Assembly (NCBI GenBank): GCA_020002185.1
Contig: CM034544.1
Coordinates: 29,341,531 to 29,405,530, forward strand
From: Paraescarpia echinospica
Taxonomy: Eukaryota > Annelida > Polychaeta > Sabellida > Siboglinidae
Length of the DNA stretch: 64,000 nucleotides
Direction of reading: 5' to 3'
This document shows positions 42,750-54,159 of the stretch, piece after piece (position 1 is the stretch's first letter; the number at the start of each line of letters is the position of its first letter). The notes under the pieces were generated by a model, which was not told the origin of the DNA, did not search any database, and worked only from the letters and a program-made list of their open reading frames with translations. The position numbers and the translations under genes were made by a program.

Positions 42750-43940
42750 TCCACGTCAGCACGAATATGGAACATGAAAGAAACCAGTATAACGAATGTG
42801 CAAAAGCCCGGTGCGCCACGTCAATATGTTGGCTACTGCAGTTCTAACGGCTGGACGGACTCTGATCTAATTGTTAGGTGGCTGGAGCATTTTGTCATTT
42901 TCACGAATGCATCAGTTGACGTGTCCCATATCGTAATCCTTGATGGTCTACACAGTCACAACACTCTGGCTGCAGTAGAGTATGCGAGGAGTCGTGATAT
43001 TACCTTCATCACACATGTTGCAGCTATTGGACAAGTCCACCGTACAAGGCAACGGCTGACAGTTGGATGGTCGCCAATCCTGGAAGGAGAATCACCGTAT
43101 ACGACGTAGCAGCAATATTGGGAAAGGCAATCCTGCGATCCACCACACCAGGCAAAGCCGTGGCATGCTTTCGCGCGTGTGGAATTTGGACATTCGACGC
43201 ATAAATTTTCACGGATGATGACTATGTTACAGCTGCGGTCACCGATGAGGATGCCTTACCACCGACCGCTATATCATCTTCTACCTTGCCGCCATCTGCA
43301 TGATCTCCCTCAGTACAGCCTCCAACTGCCGGATTATCCTCAGTACTGCCGCCAACTGCCGGATCATCTTCAGTACTGCCGCCAACTGCCGGGGCATCTT
43401 CAGTACAGCCGCCAACTACCGGATTATCCTCAATACAGCAGCCAACTGCTGGATCATCCTCAGTACACCCGTCGACTGCCGGATCATCCTCAGTACAGCC
43501 TCCAAATGTCGGACCATCTATAACCTTGCTGGCAACACGCCAGTTGGTCAGTGAACTCACAGAGAAACTTTCGCCAAAACCCAACCTATCCCGTCCACGC
43601 CCGAGGCCACGTGTAGTGAATCAGCTGCGGTGCTGACAACCGTCTACTTATAAGAGACAACTTGCTGAACGAGAGTCAACAATAAGTAGGCAAATCGAAT
43701 GTTGAAACCAGAAGGCAATTCACAGTGGAGAAACAACACAAGCTAGAACGCAGTGCAGTAACGAAACCAAAGAAAAGACGCACCAGCTGTGAGGAGGAGG
43801 ATTGGCCATGCTTCATCTGCGGCGAGCCGTTCGTGAACAGCAGGTCAAGAGAAATGTCGAAATTGGAAACAAACAACGATTGCACGTTAGGACTGCAAGG
43901 GTTCAGCTGTACAAACTGCGAGTCAGATAGTGACTGAACG
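42750..43940 (+). pseudogene. Pogo/Tigger-like DDE_1 transposase, copy 2, internally deleted
   Basis: Starts within the same motif (RIWNMKETSITNVQKP, again Lys for the first catalytic Asp), skips about 100 bp present in copy 1, then reads QYVGYCSSNGWTDSDLIVRW, FTNASVDVSHIVILDGLHSH and TLAAVEYARS. The Pro/Ser tail has seven 30-bp repeats at 43310-43510 (decapeptide SSVLPPTAGS type). It continues to a 70-codon frame at 43725-43937 with EEEDWPCFICGEPFVNSRSR and FSCTNCESDSD, the PHD-like C-terminus of this family with its middle missing. Confidence 0.75.
43310..43510 (+). repeat. 30-bp coding repeat in transposase tail
   Basis: CCGCCAACTGCCGGATCATC repeated about seven times with period 30; the shorter relative is at 42060-42210. 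It encodes a Pro/Thr/Ser decapeptide in the transposase frame. Confidence 0.9.
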
Positions 43941-44228
43941 AAGATGAATGTTGGCCGTTGCAAATGACTGTCGTAATTCTGTTGGTTCGGTACCTGTGCT
44001 GGATACTATAATTCCTACACTCCATTTTCAGGTTGATCACGAGTTTGTCTCCTATCAGTATTCGTATTTTGTACAATGGTAACGTTATATTACATGACAG
44101 TGAAGGACAGTCGTAATTATGTAGATTATATATCTATATCGGATAAGAAAATACGTACACATAATGATCACGAGTTTTTCTCATTTCTGTATTTTCAGTA
44201 TTCGTATGTTATACAATAAAACCGTCTA

Positions 44229-44283
44229 TGGGGCATAAAGCCCCGGGTGCCTCGTGCGCAACACGAAGGGGCGTCTTGCCCCA
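44229..44283. repeat. Hairpin, possible pogo-element terminus
   Basis: TGGGGCATAAAGCCCC and GGGGCGTCTTGCCCCA form an imperfect inverted repeat with an inner TCGTG/CACGA stem. It lies about 290 bp after the second transposase copy, so it may be a terminal structure of that element; the other end was not found. Confidence 0.4.
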
Positions 44284-45055
44284 GGAATGGGACATGGCGC
44301 ACACTTGTGACAATATTTTTAATTAACGATTACAAAGGTCACTGTTGTCAAATGTCACAAATCCTGTGGTAGTACAGAGCAAAACCTCACGGCAATCGAA
44401 TGCCATTAACAGGAAGCCAAAATAGTTTCCATCAGTAATGTTTTGAGTTACTGGTACGTGTTACCATCAACATTTGGGGGGAACTAACACGTTCACAGCA
44501 GTATTCATATCAGCTGATTGTCAAAACTGGCCGTTGTAAGAATCAAATGCTTGAAAAAAATTATTACCCTGAAATGTTTTCGCAAAACGTGGTGCTGAAG
44601 ACATGCGCACGTTTACTTAATTATATTGTCAAAAAATCAGTTAGAACGTACATAAAGGTGATGTAATGTAATTTGATAAATTAAAAAACCAGACGTCACC
44701 AATAGTACATGTATCATATCAAAACATGCTGATATGATTTTTGGGGATAGGATTAATTATGAAGCTTAAAAACTTTTGGAAAGACGTGGTGCCCGGATAT
44801 CTAGACCCTTTTGGGGGTCAAGGAAGAACGCTGGGTTGTAGGCTATGTAAACAGTCGCGCGAGTGTTTATGTTTTGCTACGTTTTACTTCTAGACGATTT
44901 GCATCTCAGGCACCAAATTCAGGGATTAATCTACGACCCATGGAAAGAAAAGTAACACTTTTATTTTTTTCGAAATTCATTATTTTATTCGCATCGTTAT
45001 GAATGTTTTCTGCGATTGTACGAAGCTACATCAACTTTTAGTCAACCAGTACGAG
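44284..45055. other. Non-coding stretch
   Basis: No gene supported. Confidence 0.45.
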
Positions 45056-45380
45056 ACTGTTTGTAGACACCACGCTCACCTTTGTTTGTAGACACCACGC
45101 TCACCTTTGTTTGTAGACACCACGCTCACCTTTGTTTGTAGACACCACGCTCACCTTTGTTTGTAGACACCACGCTCACCTTTGTTTGTAGACACCACGC
45201 TCACCTTTGTTTGTAGACACCACGCTCACCTTTGTTTGTAGACACCACGCTCACCTTTGTTTGTAGACACCACGCTCACCTTTGTTTGTAGACACCACGC
45301 TCACCTTTGTTTGTAGACACCACGCTCACCTTTGTTTGTAGACACCACGCTCACCTTTGTTTGTAGACACCACGCTCACC
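45056..45380. repeat. 25-bp minisatellite, thirteen copies
   Basis: TTTGTTTGTAGACACCACGC plus TCACC repeated with period exactly 25; all units after the first are identical, indicating very recent expansion or active homogenisation. Confidence 0.97.
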
Positions 45381-45594
45381 TTTGCGTAAAATCGCTCCAA
45401 TGTACATCACGTTTGTTAAATGTCAAATAAGAATCATTCAGGAAACCGTCTTCTGTATTGTTATTCTATGTGTGTATACAGGTATCTCAGGATGGACGCT
45501 AATGCACCTGCAGACATCAGTCACATCTATTGTGTGCAGCCTCGTCATACGTCAGATAGTGTCAGTAGATAGTGCGCTCTGTACGATCTCAAAA

Positions 45595-45712
45595 CCCTAC
45601 TTATAAAACAGAATTTAATGACCACTAATCGTTTTCGACAACCTACTTATAAAAAAAAGATCAAAGGCTTTTTTTGACACTAATGAGTTTCGGAAACCTA
45701 CTTATAAAAAAC
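45595..45712. repeat. Degenerate CCTACTTATAAAA repeat
   Basis: The motif CCTACTTATAAAA recurs at about 45596, 45642 and 45697 with similar flanks (CACTAAT, TTTCG). Confidence 0.7.
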
Positions 45713-45745
45713 GTGATTGATGAGCGATGTAATTTGATACTAATT

Positions 45746-46350
45746 GGATGATTGATTACCCCTACACTAGAGATGCCACCTAGCGGTGAGTGCAGAGAGT
45801 ATTTTAGTCCTAGCGATCAACGCCGTACCTAGAGTGTGCTGACGTAAGCAATAATGCGTTTATCGCGCTAACCACGCTAAAACCATTGTATCGAACCACG
45901 CTAAAACCATTGTATCCAACGTTTAGTTTCGTACTTTTAACGTCCTCAACGTCGTACCTAGAGCGTGCTGACGTAAGCAATAATGCGTTTTTAGATTCGT
46001 TGTATGTGAGATGCCACCTAGCGGTGAGTACAGAGATGCTATAATATAACCGGGGTAAAACCACTGGATGATTGATTACCCCTACACTAGAGATGCCACC
46101 TAGCGGTGAGTGCAGAGAGTATTTTAGTGCTAGCGATCAACGCCGTACCTAGAGTGTGCTGACGTAAGCAATAATGCGTTTATTGCGCTAACCACGCTAA
46201 AACCATTGTATCGAACCACGCTAAAACCATTGTATAATTATCCAACGTTTAGTTTCGTACTTTTAACGTTTCGTTTTTGAAATGTCGTCGACCTTGCCAC
46301 CTAGCGGTGAGTACAGAGATGCTATAATATAACCGGGGTAAAACCACTGC
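45746..46350. repeat. 320-bp tandem duplication carrying CTCF-like motifs
   Basis: GGATGATTGATTACCCCTAC starts at 45746 and 46066; both units continue through the CACTAGAGATGCCACCTAGC block, GTACCTAGAGTGTGCTGACG, the CCACGCTAAAACCATTGTAT doublet and end ATATAACCGGGGTAAAACCA. The second unit is about 35 bp shorter. GCCACCTAGCGGTGAG appears four times (45775, 46013, 46095, 46296). Confidence 0.9.
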
Positions 46351-46360
46351 ATAATCGTTG

Positions 46361-46431
46361 GCGACGGTATAGCTCTCTTAGGAGAGCGTTCGCCTAGGGA
46401 TCGAAAGATTCCGGGTTTGAACCCTAGTCGC
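46361..46431 (+). repeat. tRNA-related sequence (SINE head or tRNA relic)
   Basis: 71 nt with a tRNA plan: GCGAC/GTCGC acceptor pairing, A-box-like TAGCTCTCTTAGGAGAGC forming a D-arm, anticodon stem TTCG/CGAA with loop placing AGG at the anticodon, and B-box-like GGGTTTGAACCC. Mismatches in the acceptor and T stems argue against a functional tRNA; a tRNA-derived SINE promoter is the likelier reading. Confidence 0.45.
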
Positions 46432-46660
46432 AAAAGGCGCCGCCGGCTGCTGCTCTAGTGGACTTTGACCCCTGGATGACAGCATAGCTGGCTAACGGTA
46501 AACAACGTTCTGGTGGAAGGATTAAAACGAAACCAATGCGTTTAAATACATCTAGTCGTGGGATTACAATGACAATCAAATGCATAAATACACTAACGTT
46601 CAGTAGGGTGTTTATGCATTGGAAACAGACGCGTGAAAACGTGAGTAGTGACTGAAATAT

Positions 46661-46940
46661 TTATTGTGGATGATAGGCGAGCATTCGGCCAACGGGTTGC
46701 CTGCTGCTTTCCGGGGAACCGAAGCCTTCCCGACGATATAGTTCGTGAGGCACGATTGTTTTCCACAGCCCGTTGGCCTGCTTCACGAGAAATATCCTAG
46801 CCAGATCGGCGATGTCGTCGTCGTCAGAGCTGTCAGTGTCTGTCGGCGTAGGAGGCGGCGGCGGCGGCGTGTGGATGAATGGCGCGACCGTGCATGTTGG
46901 CTTGGTCGTCGATGCGCCGGTTGTAGGCAGTTGGATCGGA
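46661..46940 (-). CDS. Hypothetical 3'-terminal exon
   Basis: The minus strand opens at an acceptor (TTTATTTCATAG, AG at 46941-46942) and reads about 92 codons to TAA at 46661-46663. It includes a Pro run (IHTPPPPPPTPTDTDSSDDD), an acidic patch and a hydrophobic/basic end (LARIFLVKQANGLWKTIVPH). An AATAAA overlaps the stop codon, so the 3' UTR would be very short. No family recognised; upstream exons would lie in or beyond the repeat region to the right. Could be a fortuitous ORF. Confidence 0.3.
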
Positions 46941-46974
46941 CTATGAAATAAAACCACATTTAAAAAAAGGACGA

Positions 46975-47984
46975 GAACCAGTTTAAATGGTAAAATGATG
47001 CATTAAAGGTTGTGATGATGCATTGTTTAAATGATGACATAAAATGAGACATTAAACGGTAAAATGCATGCGTACTTAATTGTAGTAAAAATAAAATGAG
47101 ACTGTTTAAATGGTAAAATAAAATGCATGCGTATGAAATAAAAAAAACAATACATTTTAAACAAAGGATGAGAACCATGCATTGTTTAAATGGTAAAATA
47201 AGGTTGTGAAATAAAATAAAATGATGACATAAAATGAGACATTAAACGGTAAAATGCATGCATGCATGCGTTGTAGTAAAAATAAAATGAGATTGTTTAA
47301 ACGGTAAAATAAAATGCATGCATGCATGCAGAAATGCATGCATGTAGTTACTGTTTAAACGGTAAAATACATGCAATTTAAACGGTATGTTGCGTACTTA
47401 CAACAACTGTAGTAAAAACGTGCATGCATGTACGCGTACTTACAATTGTTTAAATAAAATGCATGCATGTTTAAACGGTAATACATGCAATTTAAACGGT
47501 ATGTTGCGTACTTACAACAACTGTAGTAAAAACGTGCATGCATTGTTTAAATAAAATGCATGCGTGTTTAAACGGTAAAATACATGCTATTTAAACGGTA
47601 TGTTGTTTAAATAAAATGCATGCATGTAGTTACTGTTTAAACGGTAAAATACATGCAATTTATGTTGCGTACTTACAACAACTGTAGTAAAAACGTGCAT
47701 GCACTTACAATTGTTTAAATAAAATGCATGCATGTTTAAACGGTAATTAATGTTGCGTACTTACAACAACTGTAGTAAAAACGTGCATGCACTTACAATT
47801 GTTTAAATAAAATGCATGCGTGTTTAAACGGTAATACATGCAATTTAAACGGTATGTAGTAAAAACGTGCATGCATTGTTTAAATAAAATGCATGCATGT
47901 TTAAACGGTAATACATGCTATTTAAACGGTATGTTGCGTACTACTGTAGTAAAAACGTGCATGCACTGTTTAAATAAAATGCAG
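46975..47984. repeat. Complex AT-rich minisatellite
   Basis: Irregular reiteration of a few words: GTTTAAACGGTAAAATACAT, TTGTTTAAATAAAATGCATG, GTTGCGTACTTACAACAACT and GTAGTAAAAACGTGCATGC, in units of roughly 60-110 bp. It ends at the first recognised exon of the LamG gene, so it is probably intronic. Confidence 0.88.
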
Positions 47985-50900
47985 TTATTGTCTTACCGTG
48001 GTGTTGTGGACACAAAATGCCTGATATTCAACTGTACCGAAGGCATGGTCTTCAACGAGACCGAATGCACATGCGTTGTGAATAGCCTCGGTATGTATTC
48101 CACCATGGCAGGCCCTTAGCCAGAAATATGTTTGCAGTTTTGAATTAATCAAAAGAGTTTTAGCGCGCGAACGGCTTGCGCGGAAGCCATTCTCATCAAT
48201 CACAGTCATTATTGGCCAGTTCATTATTCATTATTTGCCAATGCTGATGACATCGCCGCCAGGCCGGCCTAAGTACATCTTATTGTAACCTGAACAGATG
48301 CACATTTCCAATGGTATGGGGGTAAGGTCACGTGGGCACGCCAAATTCCAAGGTCTAGGGTTCCACGTGCCCCCAGGCCCCCTCACTACACGCTTATTGG
48401 GCAACACCTCCAATTGCACACCCTTGAAGCTCGCACAAAAGTCATATTATGATATCGGATGTTGAGGTAGAAAGATTGGAGTGAGGGGGTGCTGTTAAAG
48501 AATTTTCGCCGGAGCATCAGCACCACTCCTCCGCCATTACACTGTCGAGTCCTGACATCGGAAAACGATGGAGAGGGTGGGTTGTTATTTTGAACGTTTT
48601 CGTGTCCAAATGTGGCACGCGGCCAAATTCCAAAATTCCAGGATGCCAGTTCCCCAGGCCTTTGTGGAGCCGCCTATGCAACTAACCATCACCACTTTCT
48701 AGCCAACGTGTCCTTACTATTGCCAAAGATATATTAATATAATAAGACGTCCCACTCGCTGTTTTTCTTTGCCGGCAATCGAGTGGCGCCCTCTTGCGGT
48801 TAAATGACAGACGAGGCAACATGACCGCTTCGTCATTACAATAATTTATGTTATTGACTGATTGCCTACACATTGTTCTGAAAGTTGTTTTTGATTTAAT
48901 ACCGACGATTTTTGAACGACGAAAGCGGGAAAGGCTTATAATTGCCTTGCGTTCAAATGGTACTATTAATAATAAGTTATTAAATTACAGTATCTGTAGA
49001 CAAACGTTCGAAGCAACACAAAGCTTATCCCATCAATACGGACTGGGACATTATTGGATTTGTTATAGAAAACACAGTGAAATTAAAAGTTGGGATTTTA
49101 AATTGGTGAATTGCAAGTGGGTTTTGAACTCTCCACACAGTAGCAAGAAATGGGAGCTTGGTGCTCAGCCCCTAATATTTTTGGTGGGGAGCTGGAGGAA
49201 GGTTTAGCCCCAAATACTTTGGGAAATGAGTACAGTTTGAAATGTTTGGTTAGTCTCAAGGGAGGGGGTGAAGTAGGATGCTTTTAGTCAGTCCCAAAGG
49301 AGATTCAAATGGGTGCAGTTGGAGGTCTTTCGTGAGCTTCAACAATTGTAAAAGTAAAATTGAAACATTTTAATAGCACCCCCTTCCCCCGACTTCCGAT
49401 GTCAAAGTCCGAAAGTGGAGTGGTGCTGAAGCTCCGGCCCACCCATTATTAGTTTCGTTCCGGCGCCAATGCATAACACACACACGCGACAGGCACGCAC
49501 ACAGGCACACACACACATACGCACACGTACACACACAAATATACACACACATACATACACACACACACACATGCACACACACACACACACACACGCACAC
49601 ACACACACACCCACCATTTCCTGTCCACCACCACCTTCCCTCCTTCCATTCCTTCAGACTATTCCTGTCCCATCTGATTCTGGCACTCCGTTAATCTGAT
49701 TATCCTGGTGTAGACGGGTGTCATCGACTGTTGGTCAGTTTGTGGTCAGTTCAGTTCGTGTTTCGGTTCATGAAAATAGTAGGAAAATTTGATTGCTGAA
49801 CTCCTTATCTCTTCATTCTTTATACACTACTTGTTAGGCTGGATCAAAGCAGATGTAGAGATCAATTAAATGGAAAATGAGTATGCCTCATTTATTATTT
49901 ACACATTATAAAACTATTAGTTTCAATGACGCTTTTTTGTGTTATTGGACATTTTCATTTTAGATTGCATCTTAAAAATATAGTTGGTATCAAAGCTGTA
50001 ATTATGTCATCAATTTAGCACTACACCATACAGCACACAACACCCATACAGCATTAAGCGGACATGCAATCCAAGTACTAGGAGTGCCACCGCTCACCAG
50101 TGGGGTAATGCCATTCAGTGAAAGAGGCTAGTGACTGCCAGGTCTTATTCTTAATACGTCTTTGCTATTGCAGTACAGCCTGCGTGCAAAGACGACCTAT
50201 TCCTCCACTTCCCCTATGACAAGAACTTCGACGACATCACGTGCCACAAAGCCAAGGGATACTCTTACGGGAATGGTGAAGTGGTGATCGTTAACGACGC
50301 CGAACGCGGAATGGTGGCACAGTTCGACGGCAAATCCCGTCTCGAGGTGAGTGGCGCCATGTTGCGGACAATAAAATATATAAGCTAACTGTGTCGCGAC
50401 CTCTCGGATTAATAATAAATTACGTGTTCATGAAACTCGGTGACGGGAAACAATCTACTATCATATAAATGACTAAAGCACTATATAGTGAAACAGCATA
50501 ATATGTGTAGTGTACGGTTATGTTGAATCCATAACTACCGCTTTATTCTATTGATGACATACTGGCTATTCATTTACCATAATATGAATAGTCGTTATCC
50601 GTGCAATTATTATCTTTTCAAAACAGACAAACGCACGTTTGAAGAAGGTGGTACTAATGTTGCAGGCAGATGATCATGCAGTTTGCTTATGTCTTTCGGT
50701 AGATACAATATAAACCATTCGTGCCTTCTACCTGGTATCTGTGCCAGGGGAAGTAAAGTATCCCACGCAGGAGGAAGATGTGTAACCTCTAGTGGACTAT
50801 CTAATTGTACAGAAGGTATACTCTGAAGTAAACTTCTTCCTAACATTGTTTTTATTTAAATACCATTGGTCATACACCAAACCTAAGTTAGCTCAAAATA

Positions 50901-52012
50901 GCGATGTTTAGAGATAAATATCATAAGTCATAAATCGTACAGTTCTCCCATCTCAGTTGTCGTCTTCCTCATCTCCCTCCACCCTCATCTCGAACCTCCC
51001 TCATCTCCCTTCACTCTAACTTCTCTCTACCCGCGCGAGGATGACCCCGAGAGAACCCGGTCTCTTTATTAGCACATCCCTATCACTCGTCCACATTGCA
51101 GAAAATGTATTACGTTCGTAATTTATCCAGGTCGCCTTCATGCGTAACTTCTTCGAAGAGAACTCGGTCGAGAGTTTCACCATCTCGCTGTGGGTGAAGC
51201 GTAACGCGGGCAACAGCGGCCGTGTCGGCTTCGTCAACAACGGAGATTGCGTCGACGATGCCACCTTCAGCATCTATGGCGGTGACAGCAGCGGATTTAA
51301 CGCTGTTGGTATGCTCGATACTGACGATAGCGCGGCGACAGAGACAGCAGCATCGTCCGTAAGTGATACACTGTGGTATATTAAAGATGCTTCTTCAACT
51401 GGTTTTGTGTATTGCGAATCCGATTTCTTGGTGTCCAGTTATGTCGTGGTTGAACAATGTAATTAACATCCGTGCAATGTTTAAAGTGGTATTGTGTATT
51501 CTTCGTTTGTTTTGTAAATAAATAAATAATGTTCTTTAAACTATATTAAATATGTCGACGGTAGGACTACGCCACCCTCTAAGTTGCACTTAAGAAACCC
51601 GAAACGTTCGCTGTTTGAATAGCCATTCAATGGAGGCAGCCTGGTATAACCGAAAAACTAATATCCAGCGCTCTCGCGATATTCTCACAATCAAGAAAAA
51701 CAATTCAATAAATTTAATAATTACCAAGCGTGTTGATTCTGGGCCACATAACACACAAGCAGACTTTAATAATAAAAAAACAGTGCTTACTATTGTAATT
51801 GATCAAAAGAAGACATTGATCGTGACGTCTGGAAATTTGCTTTATAATAAATAAATTGCCGGGCCAACACTTGACCGTCATACTCACACAAGCACTCACG
51901 CACGCACCCACCCACCCAAGCACGCACACGCACGCATGCTCCCACGCACGAACGCACCCACGCACGCATTCACGCACCCACCCACGCAAGCACACAGACA
52001 CACAGACACACA

Positions 52013-52089
<77 letters not shown>

Positions 52090-53612
52090 ACACACACACA
52101 CACGCACACATTCGTTAGAGTTTAGGAAATACAAAACACGTGTCTTGCATACATTTTCCAGTGAGATGTTATAATGATTGTTATGGCCGATAACTGATTT
52201 TTAGAGAAATAAAACATTCATTAGTTTCACCCACCCGATTAATGGTAAAAAGCAAGTGTCCACTAAATCACGTGTTTCACGGATAGGTATGTTGTTTCAG
52301 ATGTCCAGCCAGTGGACTCATTTGGCCTTGGTGTACGACATCGTAGAGATGGTTCTGTACGTCGACGGAGTGCGGGGAACTCCAGTCGACATCATGGGTA
52401 AGAATGGGTTTCACTTTCACATCCTAGGTAACAACTGGACCACTAGGCTGTAGCATTCAGAACATTCAATACACTTTGTGCCATACAATCGTGCAGTTGT
52501 GATTTCATCTGGCGTCCATTTTTGATGGCTTGACGGGTCTTTTGCTAGGCAACAGGTCACGTAATAGGTAGTTAGGTTACTTCAAACCCATATAATACCC
52601 CACTGCGGCGATTATGAATATAGACTCAAAATGTCATAGTAAACATGGTATAAAGTAAATTGTCAACGAAGTGGACATTTATATTTCACAGCACCGTGCG
52701 CATATGACATCGATAAAGTCCTACTATGCTAAGCAATATGAATAATGATTTCCTCTTTACCCTGCACCCGCCATGTACTAAATAAAATAGTGTGCATACC
52801 CTTTAAACAAAAACAATCAATCCACTTTCATCCTTAGACGCGGTCCCTCAACCATGTGTTTTTATTCACCAATGATTTCATCAAAATAGATAGTACAATT
52901 GCACAATTGCACACACGATCTATTAATTGTAATTAAAGTAATATTATTCCACTTTCCCCAAAATGAGTAACACAGTACGAGTGAAATAAGAAAAATGAGG
53001 TCAGACCTTTAAAGAAATATTTTTAAAGTTATTTGATAACTGTTTTATTCTTCCAGGCTTCATTTCAAATGTACAGAACCCAATGGTGATTGGGTGCGGT
53101 TGTAGCCAACCAGTCGACGCCCACTTTGAGGGGCGCATTGACGACGTAAGTAGACATTGTTATCAGCAGCATGACGTAACCAGTCATAGACGATATTGAA
53201 CGTTTTGTCTCGAAAAGTAACTCTTAATAGTATTACTATTATTGTTATTAATAGTAGCAGTGGTAATGGTAGTGATAATAGTAGTGGTAGTGGTAGTGAT
53301 AGTATAGTTGTCGTCGTCGTCGTCGTAGTAGTAGTAGTAGTAGTAGTACAAATTGTAACTGTTGTAGTAGTAGTAGTAGTAGTAGTAGTCGTAGTCGTAG
53401 TCGTAGTCGTAGTCATAGTAGTCGCAGTCGTAGTCGTAGTCGTAGTCGTAGTCGTAGTAGTCGTAGTAGTAGTGGTAGTGGTAGTTGTTGTAGTTGTAGT
53501 TGTAGTAGTAGTAGTAGTAGTAGGAGTAGCAGTAGTAGTAATAGTAGTAGTAGTAGAAGTAGCAGTAGTCGTAGTAGTCGTAGTAGTAGTAGTAGTAGTA
53601 GTCGTAGTAGTC

Positions 53613-53643
<31 letters not shown>

Positions 53644-54159
53644 CATTAGTAGTAGTAATAATAGTAGTGGTAGTAATTGTAGTAGTAATAGTAGTAGCAG
53701 TCGTAGGCGGAGTCGTAGTCGAAGTAGTAGTAGTCGTAGTAGTAGTGGTAGTGATAGTATAGTCGTAGTAGTAGTAGTTGTTGTTGTAGTTGTTGTTGTA
53801 ATTGTAGTAGTAGTTGTAGTAGCAGTAGTAGTAAAAGTAGCAGTAGTCGTAGTAGTAGTAGCTGCAATTATTGTAGTTGTAGTAGTAGCAGCTTGTGATG
53901 GCTGTTGTTGTTGTAGTGATGATATCTGCAGTAAATGCAGTTGGAAAAACATAGAGAATTGGCATCGACGATTGTGCGGTTGTTGTTGTGACGGTTGTTG
54001 TTGTGACGGTTGTTGTTGTGACGGTTGTTGTTGATCTTCTTGTTGTTGTTGCTACTGACTCTAGTTTCATTGTAGCTGCGTCTGTACAGAAGAGCTCTGA
54101 CCCAGGCCGAGATTCTCGCTCTTGTAAATGCACCAGTAGGACCAGTAGGAGGACGATAA
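47985..54159 (+). CDS. Pif/BMSP-like LamG-domain secreted protein, six 3' exons
   Basis: Exons with consensus borders and matching phases: 47985-48090 (donor GTATGT), 50174-50346 (donor GTGAGT), 51131-51358 (GTAAGT), 52301-52397 (GTAAGA), 53057-53145 (GTAAGT) and 54076-54159 (TAA). The joined reading has a Cys-rich linker ([16 protein letters not shown]), then a concanavalin/LamG fold: [87 protein letters not shown] and [19 protein letters not shown]. These are the usual LamG/Jellyroll strands (LHFPFD, G..Ax[23 protein letters not shown], GRIDDLRLYxRALTxAEI). In molluscan Pif and BMSP a LamG domain follows VWA and chitin-binding domains and the protein enters the shell matrix. N-terminal exons are not identified; they may lie upstream, beyond the repeats. 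Confidence 0.8.
48395..48610 (+). repeat. Dispersed repeat family, copy 2 (intron 1 of LamG gene)
   Basis: CTCCAATTGCACACCCTTGA plus AGCTCGC, then GCCGGAGCATCAGCACCACT and CTGACATCGGAAAACGATGG, in the same order as copy 1 at 10.9 kb. Confidence 0.65.
49255..49445 (-). repeat. Dispersed repeat family, copy 3 (inverted)
   Basis: The reverse complement gives GCCGGAGCTTCAGCACCACT, TTGACATCGGAAGTCGGGGG and later ACCTCCAACTGCACCCATTT, matching copies 1 and 2. The outer part also resembles the 33-bp array unit (CTACTTCACCCCCTCCCTTG). Confidence 0.6.
49472..49612. repeat. CA-rich microsatellite
   Basis: Imperfect CA/CG run within intron 1 of the LamG gene. Confidence 0.95.
51885..52115. repeat. CA and CGCAC compound microsatellite
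   Basis: CACGCACGCACCCACC-type units, then pure CA at 52015-52087, within the intron between exons 3 and 4 of the LamG gene. Confidence 0.95.
53281..53890. repeat. (GTA/GTC)n trinucleotide expansion in LamG intron 5
   Basis: About 600 bp of GTA units interspersed with GTC, GTT and GTG. Homopolymer-like ORFs (poly-Thr, poly-Leu, poly-Val) span it on both strands and are artefacts of the repeat. A GTTGTTGTGACG-type triplet block follows to about 54050, just before the last LamG exon. Confidence 0.96.

Noticed and set aside
43222..43584. 120-codon minus-strand repeat ORF
   Set aside because: Antisense of the Pro/Ser decapeptide tail of the pogo-like transposase; the plus frame continues the transposase order.
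46361..46431. Functional tRNA-Pro(AGG)
   Set aside because: Acceptor and T-stem mismatches make a working tRNA unlikely; kept as a tRNA-related repeat.
51714..52125. Cys/Val and His/Thr repeat ORFs
   Set aside because: Translations of CA microsatellite on both strands.
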